Assembly (NCBI GenBank): GCA_014238965.1
Contig: JABAAC010000183.1
Location: 1 to 33,283 of the forward strand
DNA length: 33,283 nt
Direction of reading: 5' to 3'
DNA from: Phycisphaerales bacterium
GTDB lineage: Bacteria; Planctomycetota; Phycisphaerae; Phycisphaerales; SM1A02
The translations under genes and the position numbers were made by a program. This document shows positions 1 through 8,049 of the stretch, one piece after another. Every line of letters starts with the position of its first letter. The first letter of the stretch is position 1. The notes under the pieces are model-generated. The model did not search any database. It saw only the letters and a program-made list of their open reading frames with translations, and had not been told where the DNA came from.

Positions 1-201
1 ACTGCCGGCACTGTTATCGAAATCATCAATACAGACGGTGCTGTAGATATCGTTGGCAGCTTCAAAGATTTGGTTAGCGCTGAGGTTTCCGGCAATAAGG
101 TCAGATCCATCGTTTGCACCGATGTGATCCATGAGCGTGCCGCCAGCGTTCGCAGCCGCAGTAAGGCCGAGAATACATATACAAGAGGGCAAAGTCTTCA
201 T
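1..201 (-). CDS. Secreted protein, N-terminal part (runs off window start)
   Basis: This is the first 67 codons of a gene that continues beyond base 1. The ATG at 201-199 follows a strong Shine-Dalgarno AGGAGGGG about 11 bases upstream. The product starts MKTLPSCICILGLTAAANA, a short Sec signal peptide with a likely cleavage after ANA, then Gly-Gly. The mature part is acidic and contains DHIGANDGSD, a QIFEAANDIYS helix and a CIDDFDNSAG stretch. From memory, this style (a DxIG start, then a 'DDF' strand) occurs in secreted proteins of Phycisphaerae, but no function can be assigned. It lies downstream of another secreted-protein gene in the same direction and is separated from it by a strong terminator, so it should have its own promoter. 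The reading frame and signal peptide are clear; the identity is not. Confidence 0.8.
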   Translation of the reverse strand, partial: MKTLPSCICILGLTAAANAGGTLMDHIGANDGSDLIAGNLSANQIFEAANDIYSTVCIDDFDNSAGS

Positions 202-642
202 CTCTTCTATCCCCTCCTAAGGGGTTGATAGTTGGTTCCAAAAGGTCCGGAAACGTTCCGGACGTTTCTTTACAAAACGAGGCCTATAGGCCACGCAGCA
301 CCATATGACATCAACAACGTGACGCAGCGTGCTTGATTAGGTGTTCGTTGACCGACTGATCACGGTCTGTTTCTTCTCCTTCAAACGCATTGCCCCCTCC
401 CCGGGGCCATGCATCTCATCCGTAGCATGCGTAGCTAAATCGCAACTCACGCCCCTCTAAGGTGGTCGGCAACCACCTCTATGTCAAGGACTTGTTGTCC
501 TTCTGGGCAGTATTTAGCATTTTTTTACGGATGATTTGGCCAAGGCAGTCCAGTTTATGGACAAAAACAAGCCGCCCCCCAAAACCAGAGCTGTGGGGGG
601 CGGTGTATTGCATTGCTTCAAAGCGCAGGATGTCATATGGAA
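202..642. other. Intergenic region with dyads upstream of the partial secreted gene
   Basis: No convincing gene lies in these 441 bases. Besides the terminator at 571-604, three inverted repeats stand out. GTCCGGAA (245-252) and TTCCGGAC (256-263) form a perfect 8-bp dyad with a 3-base centre, starting 44 bases upstream of the minus-strand ATG. GGCCTATAGGCC at 281-292 is a perfect 12-base palindrome. AGGTGGT (460-466) and ACCACCT (472-478) form a 7-bp hairpin with a 5-base loop. Any of these could be operator or leader elements of the gene at 1-201; that role is inference. I could not place a convincing -35/-10 pair. Confidence 0.5.
561..604 (-). terminator. Strong intrinsic terminator of the multidomain secreted gene
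   Basis: On the minus strand CCGCCCCCC (603-595) pairs with GGGGGGCGG (580-572), a perfect 9-bp all-GC stem with a 14-base loop, followed by CTTGTTTTTGT (bases 570-560). It starts 39 bases after the stop codon at 643-645, so it should end transcription of that gene and isolate the gene at 1-201. Confidence 0.88.
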
Positions 643-3600
643 TCAGTCGATGACTTGGCCATCATTTACTGACCCTGGCGTCGCCAAATCGGCGAATACG
701 GCCCATGTGAACGGGCTTGTGCCCGTCAGGCCGAGGCTTGAGCCAACGCTCGTGCCGCTGCCCTCCTCAACGCCTATGTCCATGGAGGTCATTCCAGTGG
801 CAGGGCCTGATACCGCTGTGATCTCGCCCTCATAGGACAAGAATTCAGCGACTGCGCCACTGATATCGATGCAGAGCCCATCAGGAGCACCGTTCTGCAG
901 TCCGTTGGAAGGCAGGATGATGGAGTAGATCGCCCAGTTGGCACCACTGTCTCCAGCGGTGAAGTCGGCGGCAACATTAAACGTGTTGTATGGCACGCCG
1001 CCATTGCCGTTGTAGAGCGTCACCGTCACTGTTGAGGGGTCGAGCTCGTCAAGCAGGACGACTTCGATCATTTCATCAATATCACTGCTTGCATTGTCAT
1101 AGTGCAGTTCGTTGATGTACGCACCGCTTGCAAGCACTTCGCACTCATCTGGAATGCCATTGCCGTCTGCATCAACACTGGTGCCGTCGGCAATGTCGCA
1201 TACGTCGCCAATGCCGTTTTCATTGCAGTCGTCTTGGTTCGGGTTGTACAGGTCGCAGTTGTCGAACTTGTCGGGCACGCCGTCGCCATCAGCGTCGGGC
1301 AAATCGCCGCCGCCGCAGTCGCCGCCAAACGACGAACCGTTCACTGTTGTGCCAGGCGAGAACAGAGCTCCGTCTGAAGCCACTGTGGAGTGCTTGTAGA
1401 AGGTCTCTCCGTAGACGTCTGCGTAGCGTGTAAGTGATTGGTTGTCACCACCTTCGCTTCCGTATGTCACTTCGAGTACCACGTTGCCAGCGGTGTCAAT
1501 CAAACTAACGGTGTCACCGCCGTTGTTGAATCCGAGGTAGCCCGTTGAGGCTACTTCAATAATGGCACCGCCAAAGTCGCCACCAAAGTCCAGCGGCTCG
1601 CCTCCGCCAAAGACAACAAGCGAACAGCCCTGGCCAAGTACAACGTCTGGCCCAATCGTGTGTCGAAGGCCTACGGCATCGTGGATTTCCCAGCCGCCGA
1701 TGAAGATATTGGCCGACGTCATGTTCACGATTTCGACGAATTCATCTTCGCTGTAGTTGGGATTGCCGTCGCCGTTGGCATCGCCATTGGTGGAATCTGG
1801 ATCAGCGTGGATCTCATTGATTGCGAAGACTTCGCCTTCACACTCGTCGGGAACACCATTGTCATTGGTGTCAGCGGAGGTGCCATTAGCGATATCGCAG
1901 ACATCTGCAACGCCGTTGGCATTGCAATCCGGGTCGCATTCATCGGGAATGCCATTGCCATCACAGTCGCTGCTGACGCCATCTGCAATGTCGCAATCAT
2001 CAGGTGAACCGTTGAAGTTGCAGTCGTCCTCGCAGTTGTCGGGGATCGTGTTTTCGTTGCAGTCTGAGGCTATGCCATCGGCGATGGCGCACAGATCGCC
2101 GATCCCATCGCCGTCACAGTCATTCTGGTCTGGGTTGGCTAGCTCGGGGCAATTGTCTTGCCCATCAATCACACCATCGCCATCGGTGTCCGTGAAATCG
2201 CAGTAATTTAGAGCGCCAGGCGTGTCCACGAAGTCATCGGCAAAGAAGCCGTTGTCGTACCAGTCGCCATCGGCATCAGGGCACTTGCGAGCGCCGCCAG
2301 GCGTGTAGACGCCATCGGGACCCACGGTCGTGGTGCAATACACATGGTCGGAGAACTCGTCGGCTTCTTCAATAAATGCCACGCAGTCCAGCACTGCGGT
2401 CCACGGTGTGGCATCCAAGACGCCATCATCATCGGTGTCAAGGTCGTCATCGATGAGACCTGTAAAGCCCGAAACCAGCATGTAGGTCACTTGATCGCCG
2501 CTCTCAAAGTTGAGCTCGTAGGTGTAATCTGGCGTGCCCAGAAGCATTTCTGGCTGACCAACGACAAAGAAGCCAGCAACATTTATTGCCAAACCATTTA
2601 GGTCGACAGCCTCTTCAATAATGCCGTTTGGTGAGTCGCCCGAACCATCGCCGATGGCGATGAAGGTCAGGCCGTCAAGCGAGGCTCCCGGTTCGCCGAT
2701 GAGCTCGAAGTATTCGTCAGTATCATCGCCGCCTTGATTGGCTCGGAGCTCATTGAGCATGATGCCATCGCTGCCGCCATTTCCACAATCACTTCCTTGG
2801 CACACACTGCCTGGGCCAAGCCATGTGGCAAATTCGCCCTTGGCTTCGCAGTCGGCCTGCGTTTGGTGGTCATAACAAATGGAACTGCCGCCAGCTTCGA
2901 TACAACATGCGCCAGCACTGACGCCGAAGTTGCTCAGCATGGTGAGCAGATCGTCCACATCGACATCACAATCGCCGTAGGCCATTGGATGGATATCACC
3001 TAAGGGCCGAAAAGCCCCGTCGCCAATTTGCCCGAAGCTACTCAGAAGCGAGAGAAGATCATCGACATCGCAGTCCAGATCGCGATCGATGTCGGCTGGA
3101 TGTGCGGGGAGCAATTCATCGCACGGGTCTGCGCCCATGGATGGGGATGCATTCATCGACTCAACCCAACTGATGTCGGGGTAGCCAATATCAGCGAGGT
3201 CGGTCCAGTCATTGATGCCGCATTCGCCCCCGGTGTAAATCCACGATGGTGAGCTTTGTGACTGCGTGTTGGCAGCGACGCTGTAGGCAGGCGCTTCCGA
3301 GAATGAAGGCATGCTTAGCTCGACGAACACCAATGCGCTTCCTGTCTTTGGATGGGCGTCGATGTTCAGGGGCGGGTTGAAACTGGCAATCAACTGGGTC
3401 TCGCCAGAGTTTGCGGGAATAGCCACCATGGCCTCGCCTTGAAATGTCATTGAGCCACCGGGAATGCCGTCGTCGTCGCTATACACGCGGATCGCAGCAT
3501 CGCTGCTCGAACTGGTCCACTCAAGTGTCCAAGTGACACAGTGAATCTCGACCGGGGTTCCGGCGAGTTCAGTCTGGTGTAAGTCGTGCATTCGTCCGAA

Positions 3601-3777
3601 GGACTGGGCGGGGGTATCCGCGCCGTAGCACAGCAGGGAGGCGCTTGCCTCAACTGAGCCTGCCCCTTCTGCAATGTCGCTGGTGCCGTCGCACACGCCA
3701 GCGGATGCGCCGCTTGCAAGTGTAAGGCTGGTAAGAGTTACGGCGATAGCGCACGAACGGCTGGGCAGGCTGATCAT
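643..3777 (-). CDS. Large secreted multidomain protein with dockerin-like, TSP3-like and lamin-tail-like domains
   Basis: A 1044-residue exported protein. The chosen ATG (3777) has GAGGAG six bases upstream and starts directly with a signal peptide (MISLPSRSCAIAVTLTSLTL, cleavage near ASGASA at 26). An in-frame ATG at 3798 would place acidic residues ahead of the signal and lacks an RBS. Domains in order: a Cys-containing beta-rich region (27-220); two dockerin-like Asp repeats, DIDRDLDCDVDDLLSLLSSFG-like at about 229-249 and a second at 267-285; a Gly-Ala-Cys-Cys cysteine cluster (290-333); a lamin-tail-like domain beginning IMLNELRANQ (338-525); thrombospondin-3-like Asp/Cys repeats (530-647) with units such as DGNGIPDEC; a second lamin-tail-like domain (650-815); more TSP3-like repeats (827-882); and a terminal domain beginning YINELHYDNASSDIDEMIEV (885-1030). 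No PEP-CTERM anchor is visible. The Asp repeats probably bind calcium. Likely cell-surface or extracellular and structural or adhesive; no catalytic motif is seen. Confidence 0.88.
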   Translation of the reverse strand: MISLPSRSCAIAVTLTSLTLASGASAGVCDGTSDIAEGAGSVEASASLLCYGADTPAQSFGRMHDLHQTELAGTPVEIHCVTWTLEWTSSSSDAAIRVYSDDDGIPGGSMTFQGEAMVAIPANSGETQLIASFNPPLNIDAHPKTGSALVFVELSMPSFSEAPAYSVAANTQSQSSPSWIYTGGECGINDWTDLADIGYPDISWVESMNASPSMGADPCDELLPAHPADIDRDLDCDVDDLLSLLSSFGQIGDGAFRPLGDIHPMAYGDCDVDVDDLLTMLSNFGVSAGACCIEAGGSSICYDHQTQADCEAKGEFATWLGPGSVCQGSDCGNGGSDGIMLNELRANQGGDDTDEYFELIGEPGASLDGLTFIAIGDGSGDSPNGIIEEAVDLNGLAINVAGFFVVGQPEMLLGTPDYTYELNFESGDQVTYMLVSGFTGLIDDDLDTDDDGVLDATPWTAVLDCVAFIEEADEFSDHVYCTTTVGPDGVYTPGGARKCPDADGDWYDNGFFADDFVDTPGALNYCDFTDTDGDGVIDGQDNCPELANPDQNDCDGDGIGDLCAIADGIASDCNENTIPDNCEDDCNFNGSPDDCDIADGVSSDCDGNGIPDECDPDCNANGVADVCDIANGTSADTNDNGVPDECEGEVFAINEIHADPDSTNGDANGDGNPNYSEDEFVEIVNMTSANIFIGGWEIHDAVGLRHTIGPDVVLGQGCSLVVFGGGEPLDFGGDFGGAIIEVASTGYLGFNNGGDTVSLIDTAGNVVLEVTYGSEGGDNQSLTRYADVYGETFYKHSTVASDGALFSPGTTVNGSSFGGDCGGGDLPDADGDGVPDKFDNCDLYNPNQDDCNENGIGDVCDIADGTSVDADGNGIPDECEVLASGAYINELHYDNASSDIDEMIEVVLLDELDPSTVTVTLYNGNGGVPYNTFNVAADFTAGDSGANWAIYSIILPSNGLQNGAPDGLCIDISGAVAEFLSYEGEITAVSGPATGMTSMDIGVEEGSGTSVGSSLGLTGTSPFTWAVFADLATPGSVNDGQVID

Positions 3778-3884
3778 TTGGGACTCCTCTTCGTCCATTG
3801 GCGGACTGTCCGGTTTCAGTCTAAACCGATCCAGCGTAAATGCGAGCCTGAGTCCACAATTATTATTGGCGTTTCAGCGTCAGT

Positions 3885-4316
3885 TCAGATAGCCCTGGCG
3901 ATGGGAGGTAGGGGGTTGAGCATTCGCTGGGCCGCTTCCGCGCGAGTCTGAATCAACGCTGGATTTAGCAGGGGCAGGCGAACGTCGATCTGAGCACCTT
4001 CAGTGCTTATGAGCCGAATCAAGGTGCCATTTGTCAGTCTGGTTGCCGCCTGGGGCGCGAGATCGTAAATCCGTTCTCGGGCATTGATCTGGCGGGTAAC
4101 GAGGCCAGCATCACGCAACTGCCGCAGATTGTGGCTTACCAGGCCAATGCTGGCATTGACTGATCTGGCGATGCCCCCTACATGACTGGGGCCTTTGGCT
4201 AGGCAGCCAAGGATGGCAAGGCGAAGGCGTCCGCCGAGCAAACTCAAAAGTCGGTCCGCAGTGAGGTTGGTTGCTTTGGGTGTCTGAAATGTATGTGTGA
4301 GGGGCGAACGGTCCAT
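3885..4316 (-). CDS. ArsR-type winged-helix transcriptional regulator
   Basis: A 143-residue protein. The ATG has AAGGAGGG seven bases upstream, which fixes the start. Residues about 20-95 form a winged helix-turn-helix: ADRLLSLLGGRLRLAILGCL is the first helix pair, GGIARSVNASIGLVSHNLRQ is the recognition helix region, and LRDAGLVTRQINARERIYDL is the beta wing. This matches the ArsR/SmtB fold. The classic metal-box cysteines (ELCVCDL) are absent: the corresponding region reads GPSHVGGIARSV, so metal sensing by the usual alpha-3 site is unlikely and the ligand is unknown. The C-terminal 50 residues form an extra segment of unknown role. It sits 107 bases upstream of the large secreted protein gene in the same direction and may control it or be cotranscribed with it; a 6-bp dyad CGGTTT/AAACCG (3811-3828) lies in that gap. 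Confidence 0.82.
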   Translation of the reverse strand: MDRSPLTHTFQTPKATNLTADRLLSLLGGRLRLAILGCLAKGPSHVGGIARSVNASIGLVSHNLRQLRDAGLVTRQINARERIYDLAPQAATRLTNGTLIRLISTEGAQIDVRLPLLNPALIQTRAEAAQRMLNPLPPIARAI

Positions 4317-4557
4317 CGTACTGCCCTCCTTGGCGGGCCCCGGGACGGGCTCGTCAATTGGTTGGTGTGACGTGCTCTGGCCACGTCCCTATGGTTGTAT
4401 TCGGCCGCTGGTGCGGCAATCACTGAGCGGCTGTTGGGTACGAGCAGCACGGTGGGAAGTTCGAGGTGACTTGAACTCTTTAAGAGGGGTGCTAGAGCAG
4501 CCAGAGCATGCCACCAGCGACAACGGCAAGACCAATTGCGACAAGACCCCAGCCCAC

Positions 4558-4596
4558 GCCTCGGGCAATCCGGCGGCCCCGGGCTGATCCCGAGGC
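4558..4596 (-). other. GC-rich hairpin just downstream of tRNA-Leu
   Basis: GCCTCGGG (4558-4565) and CCCGAGGC (4589-4596) form a perfect 8-bp dyad beginning 11 bases after the tRNA 3' end on the minus strand. There is no clear U-tract after it, so it could be a tRNA 3'-processing or Rho-independent-like structure rather than a classical terminator. The rest of 4317-4607, between this hairpin and the ArsR gene, shows no gene I can defend. Confidence 0.4.
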
Positions 4597-4607
4597 GCGC
4601 CGTGGAC

Positions 4608-4692
4608 TACCGGAGGTGGGACTCGAACCCACACTCCCTAAACGGGAAACGGATTTTGAATCCGTCGCGTCTGCCAATTCCGCCACTCCGGC
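4608..4692 (-). tRNA. tRNA-Leu (anticodon CAA)
   Basis: An 85-nt class II tRNA. The 7-bp acceptor stem GCCGGAG/CTCCGGT closes with a G-U pair at position 1-72, and the discriminator base is A, as expected for leucine tRNAs. The anticodon stem is ACGGA/TCCGT with loop TTCAAAA, giving anticodon CAA, which reads UUG. The long variable arm contains TCCC/GGGA, and the T arm is GTGGG-TTCGAGT-CCCAC. The terminal CCA is not encoded (GTC follows the discriminator), so it must be added by nucleotidyltransferase. It lies between the divergent DUF1573 gene and the ArsR gene. Confidence 0.96.
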
Positions 4693-4793
4693 TACTTGCG
4701 GGCATCATCGCTGATTCCGCCACGACTTGCCACCTGTGTCAGGAAGTGGCATGTCGCCAAAGCATCAATGCGTGTGCAACTACACTGCCGGGT

Positions 4794-6161
4794 ATGTCCA
4801 CGCGAACGACCAAGGGAAAAAAACGGCACCCCTCAAAGCCAAGTCAGCGGGGCTCGGCGGTGCCTGAAAGAGATCAGCCACGTTCATCAGGACCTGTCAA
4901 AGTCCTGCTTCCCTGGCTGCTCCTACTTGTCATGGCAGGGGCTGTTGTCGCTGTTGGGCTTGACCTGAGCAATGGTAAGCCTACTTCCGTTGGAGAGACG
5001 TCACAGAATCAAGCGAATCGCGAGGCCGCGCCGGGCGCCATCGCAGGTCAACTTGCTCCTGACGTGTCATCATCCCAGAGGGCATCAACTGCCACATCGT
5101 CTCCATCCCTAGTACGTCCTGGTGTGGCAACTGGGGCCGCGTCACAAGGTCCGCCCACAAAGATATCCAGTGTCAGGTTCGATCCGCCACTTATTCAGTG
5201 GGGGTTCTTGGCGCCCGGCGAGGTCAAATTGATGGGTGCTACGGTGACGAACGAAGGCCATGAACCTATTCGCTTTACGGGCGCAATGAAGGGGTGTTCC
5301 TGCACCACTGTCGACGTGGCTGCTGTAGAACTTCAGCCAGGTGAGACGTTGCCCTTCTCCGCAACGATGACAGCGGGGCTCACCCCAACCTCAAAGGCGA
5401 GCAAGATTTCCCTTGTGCTTGAGGATCATGTACCCATTTCTATCCCCACTGATGGTGAGATTGTGCGAGGTATTCGCGTTTCGCCGCGGCGGATGGCGGC
5501 GGTCAATCGAAATGCGCAGGATCGAAATGCACCGGGTACTGCGGCAACATTGCGGCGAATTCGATTCGATGCACCTGAGGGCAGGCCATTTCGAATTCTT
5601 AGGGTTGACGGGGTGGATGTCAGTACGTTTCCCCTAGGCGCTGGCTTGTTACAACCAAAACCAGTGCAGACATTCATTTTTGATGACTTGAAACAGTTCG
5701 ATCCTGAAACCGGCCTCGATGCAAAGGGCACGCCGATTAAGTTGTTTCGCCTCGTGGAGACCGATCATCCTGATGCGGCTGTCATTGAAGTACCCGTGGA
5801 TCACCCGATGCGCATTGCACAGTTGCAGCCCCGTGGCAGTCGTCCATGGTTCTTTGTGGAGAACAGGTTTGTGGCCGACACAGTGGCGCCTGGGGCATCG
5901 ACCATCGTTGATGTGCCATTGCTCGTGGACACTCGAGTGCCATGGGAGCCACCCACGGCGGTCGCATCTCTGAGCAATGCCTTTCACGCACGGCTAGTTG
6001 GGCTGGAACCCGATGGGAGAAAGCAGCGTGCGCGTATTGAAGTGACCCCTACGTTGTCATCGGATGGGGCCTATATCGGCGACCTTGAGTTTGAGAGTGC
6101 CAACTTCAGCGTGACCGTACCGCTGATCGGTGCGGTTCGAGTGCCAGGTGGCGACCCATGA
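4794..6161 (+). CDS. Membrane-anchored DUF1573-type protein
   Basis: A 455-residue protein with a basic, Ser/Lys-rich N-terminus, one transmembrane segment at about 35-57 (VKVLLPWLLLLVMAGAVVAV), a Ser/Thr/Pro-rich linker to about 120, and a beta-rich domain at about 125-225. That domain resembles DUF1573 (an Ig-like ASH-type fold common in planctomycetes): FDPPLIQWGFLAPGEVK, then NEGHEPIRFTGAMKGCSCTT, then LQPGETLPFSATM. The GCSCTT at 167-172 is the characteristic Cys pair. The remaining 230 residues are beta-rich and unassigned. The open frame extends upstream through the antisense of the tRNA, so I use the first ATG after it. No Shine-Dalgarno precedes that ATG, but TACACT ends eight bases before it, so the mRNA may be leaderless. 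The stop overlaps the ispD start by ATGA. Topology predicts a domain outside the cytoplasm; its role is unknown. Confidence 0.78.
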   Translation: MSTRTTKGKKRHPSKPSQRGSAVPERDQPRSSGPVKVLLPWLLLLVMAGAVVAVGLDLSNGKPTSVGETSQNQANREAAPGAIAGQLAPDVSSSQRASTATSSPSLVRPGVATGAASQGPPTKISSVRFDPPLIQWGFLAPGEVKLMGATVTNEGHEPIRFTGAMKGCSCTTVDVAAVELQPGETLPFSATMTAGLTPTSKASKISLVLEDHVPISIPTDGEIVRGIRVSPRRMAAVNRNAQDRNAPGTAATLRRIRFDAPEGRPFRILRVDGVDVSTFPLGAGLLQPKPVQTFIFDDLKQFDPETGLDAKGTPIKLFRLVETDHPDAAVIEVPVDHPMRIAQLQPRGSRPWFFVENRFVADTVAPGASTIVDVPLLVDTRVPWEPPTAVASLSNAFHARLVGLEPDGRKQRARIEVTPTLSSDGAYIGDLEFESANFSVTVPLIGAVRVPGGDP

Positions 6162-6922
6162 TCGTGACAGCCATTATCCCCGCGGCGGGATCAGGCAGTC
6201 GATTTGGTGACGACAAACTTGCGCGCAGTCTTGGCGGTAGACCTGTGCTTGTACGAGCTGTTGAGGCGCTGTCTCGCCGCGATGAAGTGCGGGACATTAT
6301 TGTTGCCGCTCCGCCCAATGGCATGGACGAATTTCGAGAGCGATTCGGTGCCGTGCTGGGCTTTCTCGGTGCGACCATTGTTCAAGGCAGTGCAGTGGAA
6401 CGTTGGGACACCGTTGCGCATGCGATGGAATTCGTACCGGAAGACTCCTCGCACATTGCAGTGCATGATGCTGCTAGGCCGTGTCCCGATGAGGCAATGC
6501 TTGACCGACTCTTCGGGGCTGCCGATCATGTCAGTGCCGTTGTGCCGGGAATCGCCGTGTCCTCGACACTTAAAGCAGTCAACTGGGATGGGGCAGTCAC
6601 CCTTCGTGATGAAGACGTGCTTGCTGATTCTATTCTCGGCGAAGGCTCGGACCCTGGCATTGGCGCAGTGCCTATTGTCAAGACGGTTGATCGCGTTAAT
6701 CTGATGCTGGTGCAAACACCACAGATTTTCGACGCACAGTTGCTCCGGCGGGCGTATCAGGAGGCTGATCCAGCGGGATGTACTGACGAGGCATCGCTTG
6801 TCGAGCGCCTCGGCGAATCGGTTTATGTTGTGGAAGGTGATCCGCTCAATGTCAAATTGACGCACGCCGCTGACTGGGCTTTGGCCGAAGCGGCTTTGGC
6901 TCGACGGAGTTCGGCAAAATGA
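6158..6922 (+). CDS. ispD: 2-C-methyl-D-erythritol 4-phosphate cytidylyltransferase
   Basis: 254 residues, close to the usual size of about 230-240. IspD couples MEP to CTP, giving CDP-methylerythritol and pyrophosphate, in the MEP route to IPP/DMAPP. Recognised by the nucleotide-binding loop PAAGSGSRFGDDK (8-20) with Arg15 and Lys20, by AVHDAARPCP (101-110), by QTPQIFDAQLL, by TDEASLVERLGESVYVVEGD, and by the closing NVKLTHAADWALAEA. It is a cytosolic enzyme. Its ATG overlaps the stop of the preceding gene (ATGA), and its own stop overlaps the next ATG in the same way, so the three genes are translationally coupled. The following glycosyltransferase resembles enzymes that use a polyprenyl phosphate, so the pairing with an isoprenoid gene makes metabolic sense, though that link is inference. 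Confidence 0.96.
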   Translation: MIVTAIIPAAGSGSRFGDDKLARSLGGRPVLVRAVEALSRRDEVRDIIVAAPPNGMDEFRERFGAVLGFLGATIVQGSAVERWDTVAHAMEFVPEDSSHIAVHDAARPCPDEAMLDRLFGAADHVSAVVPGIAVSSTLKAVNWDGAVTLRDEDVLADSILGEGSDPGIGAVPIVKTVDRVNLMLVQTPQIFDAQLLRRAYQEADPAGCTDEASLVERLGESVYVVEGDPLNVKLTHAADWALAEAALARRSSAK

Positions 6923-8049
6923 CATCAGGCTCTTCAAAAACTGTATCGACAACGGTCAGCGTCATCGTGCCTACGTACGAGGAGGCGGTCAACTTTCCGG
7001 AACTCATCGATCGAATCAGCGCTCTACGTGGGCAATTCACTTCCCTTGAGCTGATCATCGTGGACGATAACTCTCAGGATGGTACGCCCGAGGTTATTGC
7101 GCGTCTTGCGCAGGATTGGGTTCGACTTATTGTGCGAACGACTGATCGCGGTTTGAGCAGCGCAGTGATTCGTGGATTGTCCGAAGCCAACGGCGACGTG
7201 CTTATCGTGATGGACGCTGACTTGTCTCATCCGCCGGAGGTCATCGGGGACATGGTGGCTGCCTTGCAGGAGGGGGCTGACTTTGTAGTTGGTTCGAGGT
7301 ACGTGCCAGGGGGCTCAACCGAAGATGGCTGGGGTGTGCTGCGATGGCTCAACTCAAAGGTCGCCACCTGGATGGCTCGTCCATTTACAACAGTTCGTGA
7401 TCCAATGAGTGGTTTTTTAGCGATGCACCGACACACCTGGGCAGCCGCAGTCGACCTTGACCCAGTTGGATACAAGATTGGGTTGGAGTTGGTGGTGAAG
7501 TGCCGTTGCACACACGCCGTCGAGGTGCCGATTCATTTCTCCACTCGCATACGGGGGGAAAGCAAATTGTCGCTTAGTGTGCAGATGCAATATCTGTTGC
7601 ACATCGTGCGGTTGATGCGTTGGAAGTTCCCTGGCTGGTCGAGCTTTCTACCCTTTGCGGCCGTTGGCGCATCGGGCATGGGAGTCTATGTTGGCCTCTT
7701 AGCGTTGTTTGGAGTCTTCTGGGCTTCAGCTGCAACTTGGCAGGTAGCGATTCCAGCGGCACTGGGTGCGATGGCATGGAACTTCTTGTTGGATCGCTGG
7801 CTTGCGTTTTGGTACGCCGATCGCGCAGGCATACTCAGGCAATTTCTCGGCTTTGTGGCGATTTGTTCCGTGCCAGTTGCGATCAACATTCTCGTGACAA
7901 CGTGGCTTGCTGATGATGCCATGGTGACACCTCTGGCGGGTTTGATCGGTAGCCTCGTGGGATCGGCCGCCGGGCTCATATTCAATTGGATGATGACTCG
8001 CTGGCTTGTATTTGGCGAGACCAAGGGGAATGTCAGGGCGCCTGGTTGA
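6919..8049 (+). CDS. Polyprenol-phosphate glycosyltransferase (DPM1-like GT2) fused to a GtrA-like membrane domain
   Basis: 376 residues. The N-terminal 225 residues are a GT-A fold of family GT2, closest to dolichol-phosphate mannosyltransferases: VSVIVPTYEEAVNFPELI, LELIIVDDNSQDGT, the DAD metal site at 99-101 (VMDADLSHPP), GSRYVPGGSTEDGW, and the RDPMSGFLAM acceptor region. The C-terminal part has four hydrophobic segments (about 243-270, 275-298, 308-331, 336-360) with WNFLLDRWLAFW and FNWMMTRWLVF, the pattern of GtrA domains. It probably transfers a hexose from a nucleotide sugar to a polyprenyl phosphate at the inner membrane and may help flip the product. Sugar and lipid are not determinable. 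The start overlaps the ispD stop (ATGA). The last 17 bases overlap the convergent lipoprotein gene. Confidence 0.9.
   Translation: MTSGSSKTVSTTVSVIVPTYEEAVNFPELIDRISALRGQFTSLELIIVDDNSQDGTPEVIARLAQDWVRLIVRTTDRGLSSAVIRGLSEANGDVLIVMDADLSHPPEVIGDMVAALQEGADFVVGSRYVPGGSTEDGWGVLRWLNSKVATWMARPFTTVRDPMSGFLAMHRHTWAAAVDLDPVGYKIGLELVVKCRCTHAVEVPIHFSTRIRGESKLSLSVQMQYLLHIVRLMRWKFPGWSSFLPFAAVGASGMGVYVGLLALFGVFWASAATWQVAIPAALGAMAWNFLLDRWLAFWYADRAGILRQFLGFVAICSVPVAINILVTTWLADDAMVTPLAGLIGSLVGSAAGLIFNWMMTRWLVFGETKGNVRAPG

Noticed and set aside
462-835. Short plus-strand frames across the terminator and the 3' end of the large secreted gene
   Set aside because: They cross an obvious terminator hairpin and overlap a real gene on the other strand; no RBS or family.
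4492-4686. Minus-strand reading frame starting MAELADATDSKSV and ending in a hydrophobic VGWGLVAIGLAVVAGGMLWLL
   Set aside because: The first part is the well-known false translation of a leucine tRNA. The last 21 residues could be a tiny membrane peptide, but there is no RBS and no independent support.
4728-4751. TGCCAC/GTGGCA inverted repeat between the tRNA and the DUF1573 gene
   Set aside because: Only 6 bp with a 12-base spacer; expected by chance at this length.
4536-4793. Upstream extension of the DUF1573 protein frame
   Set aside because: It would translate the antisense of the tRNA gene; the first ATG after the tRNA gives a sensible membrane-protein start.
6191-6952. 253-codon open frame antisense to ispD
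   Set aside because: It mirrors a clearly coding gene and its translation (His, Asn and Arg rich) resembles no protein family; a shadow of codon bias.
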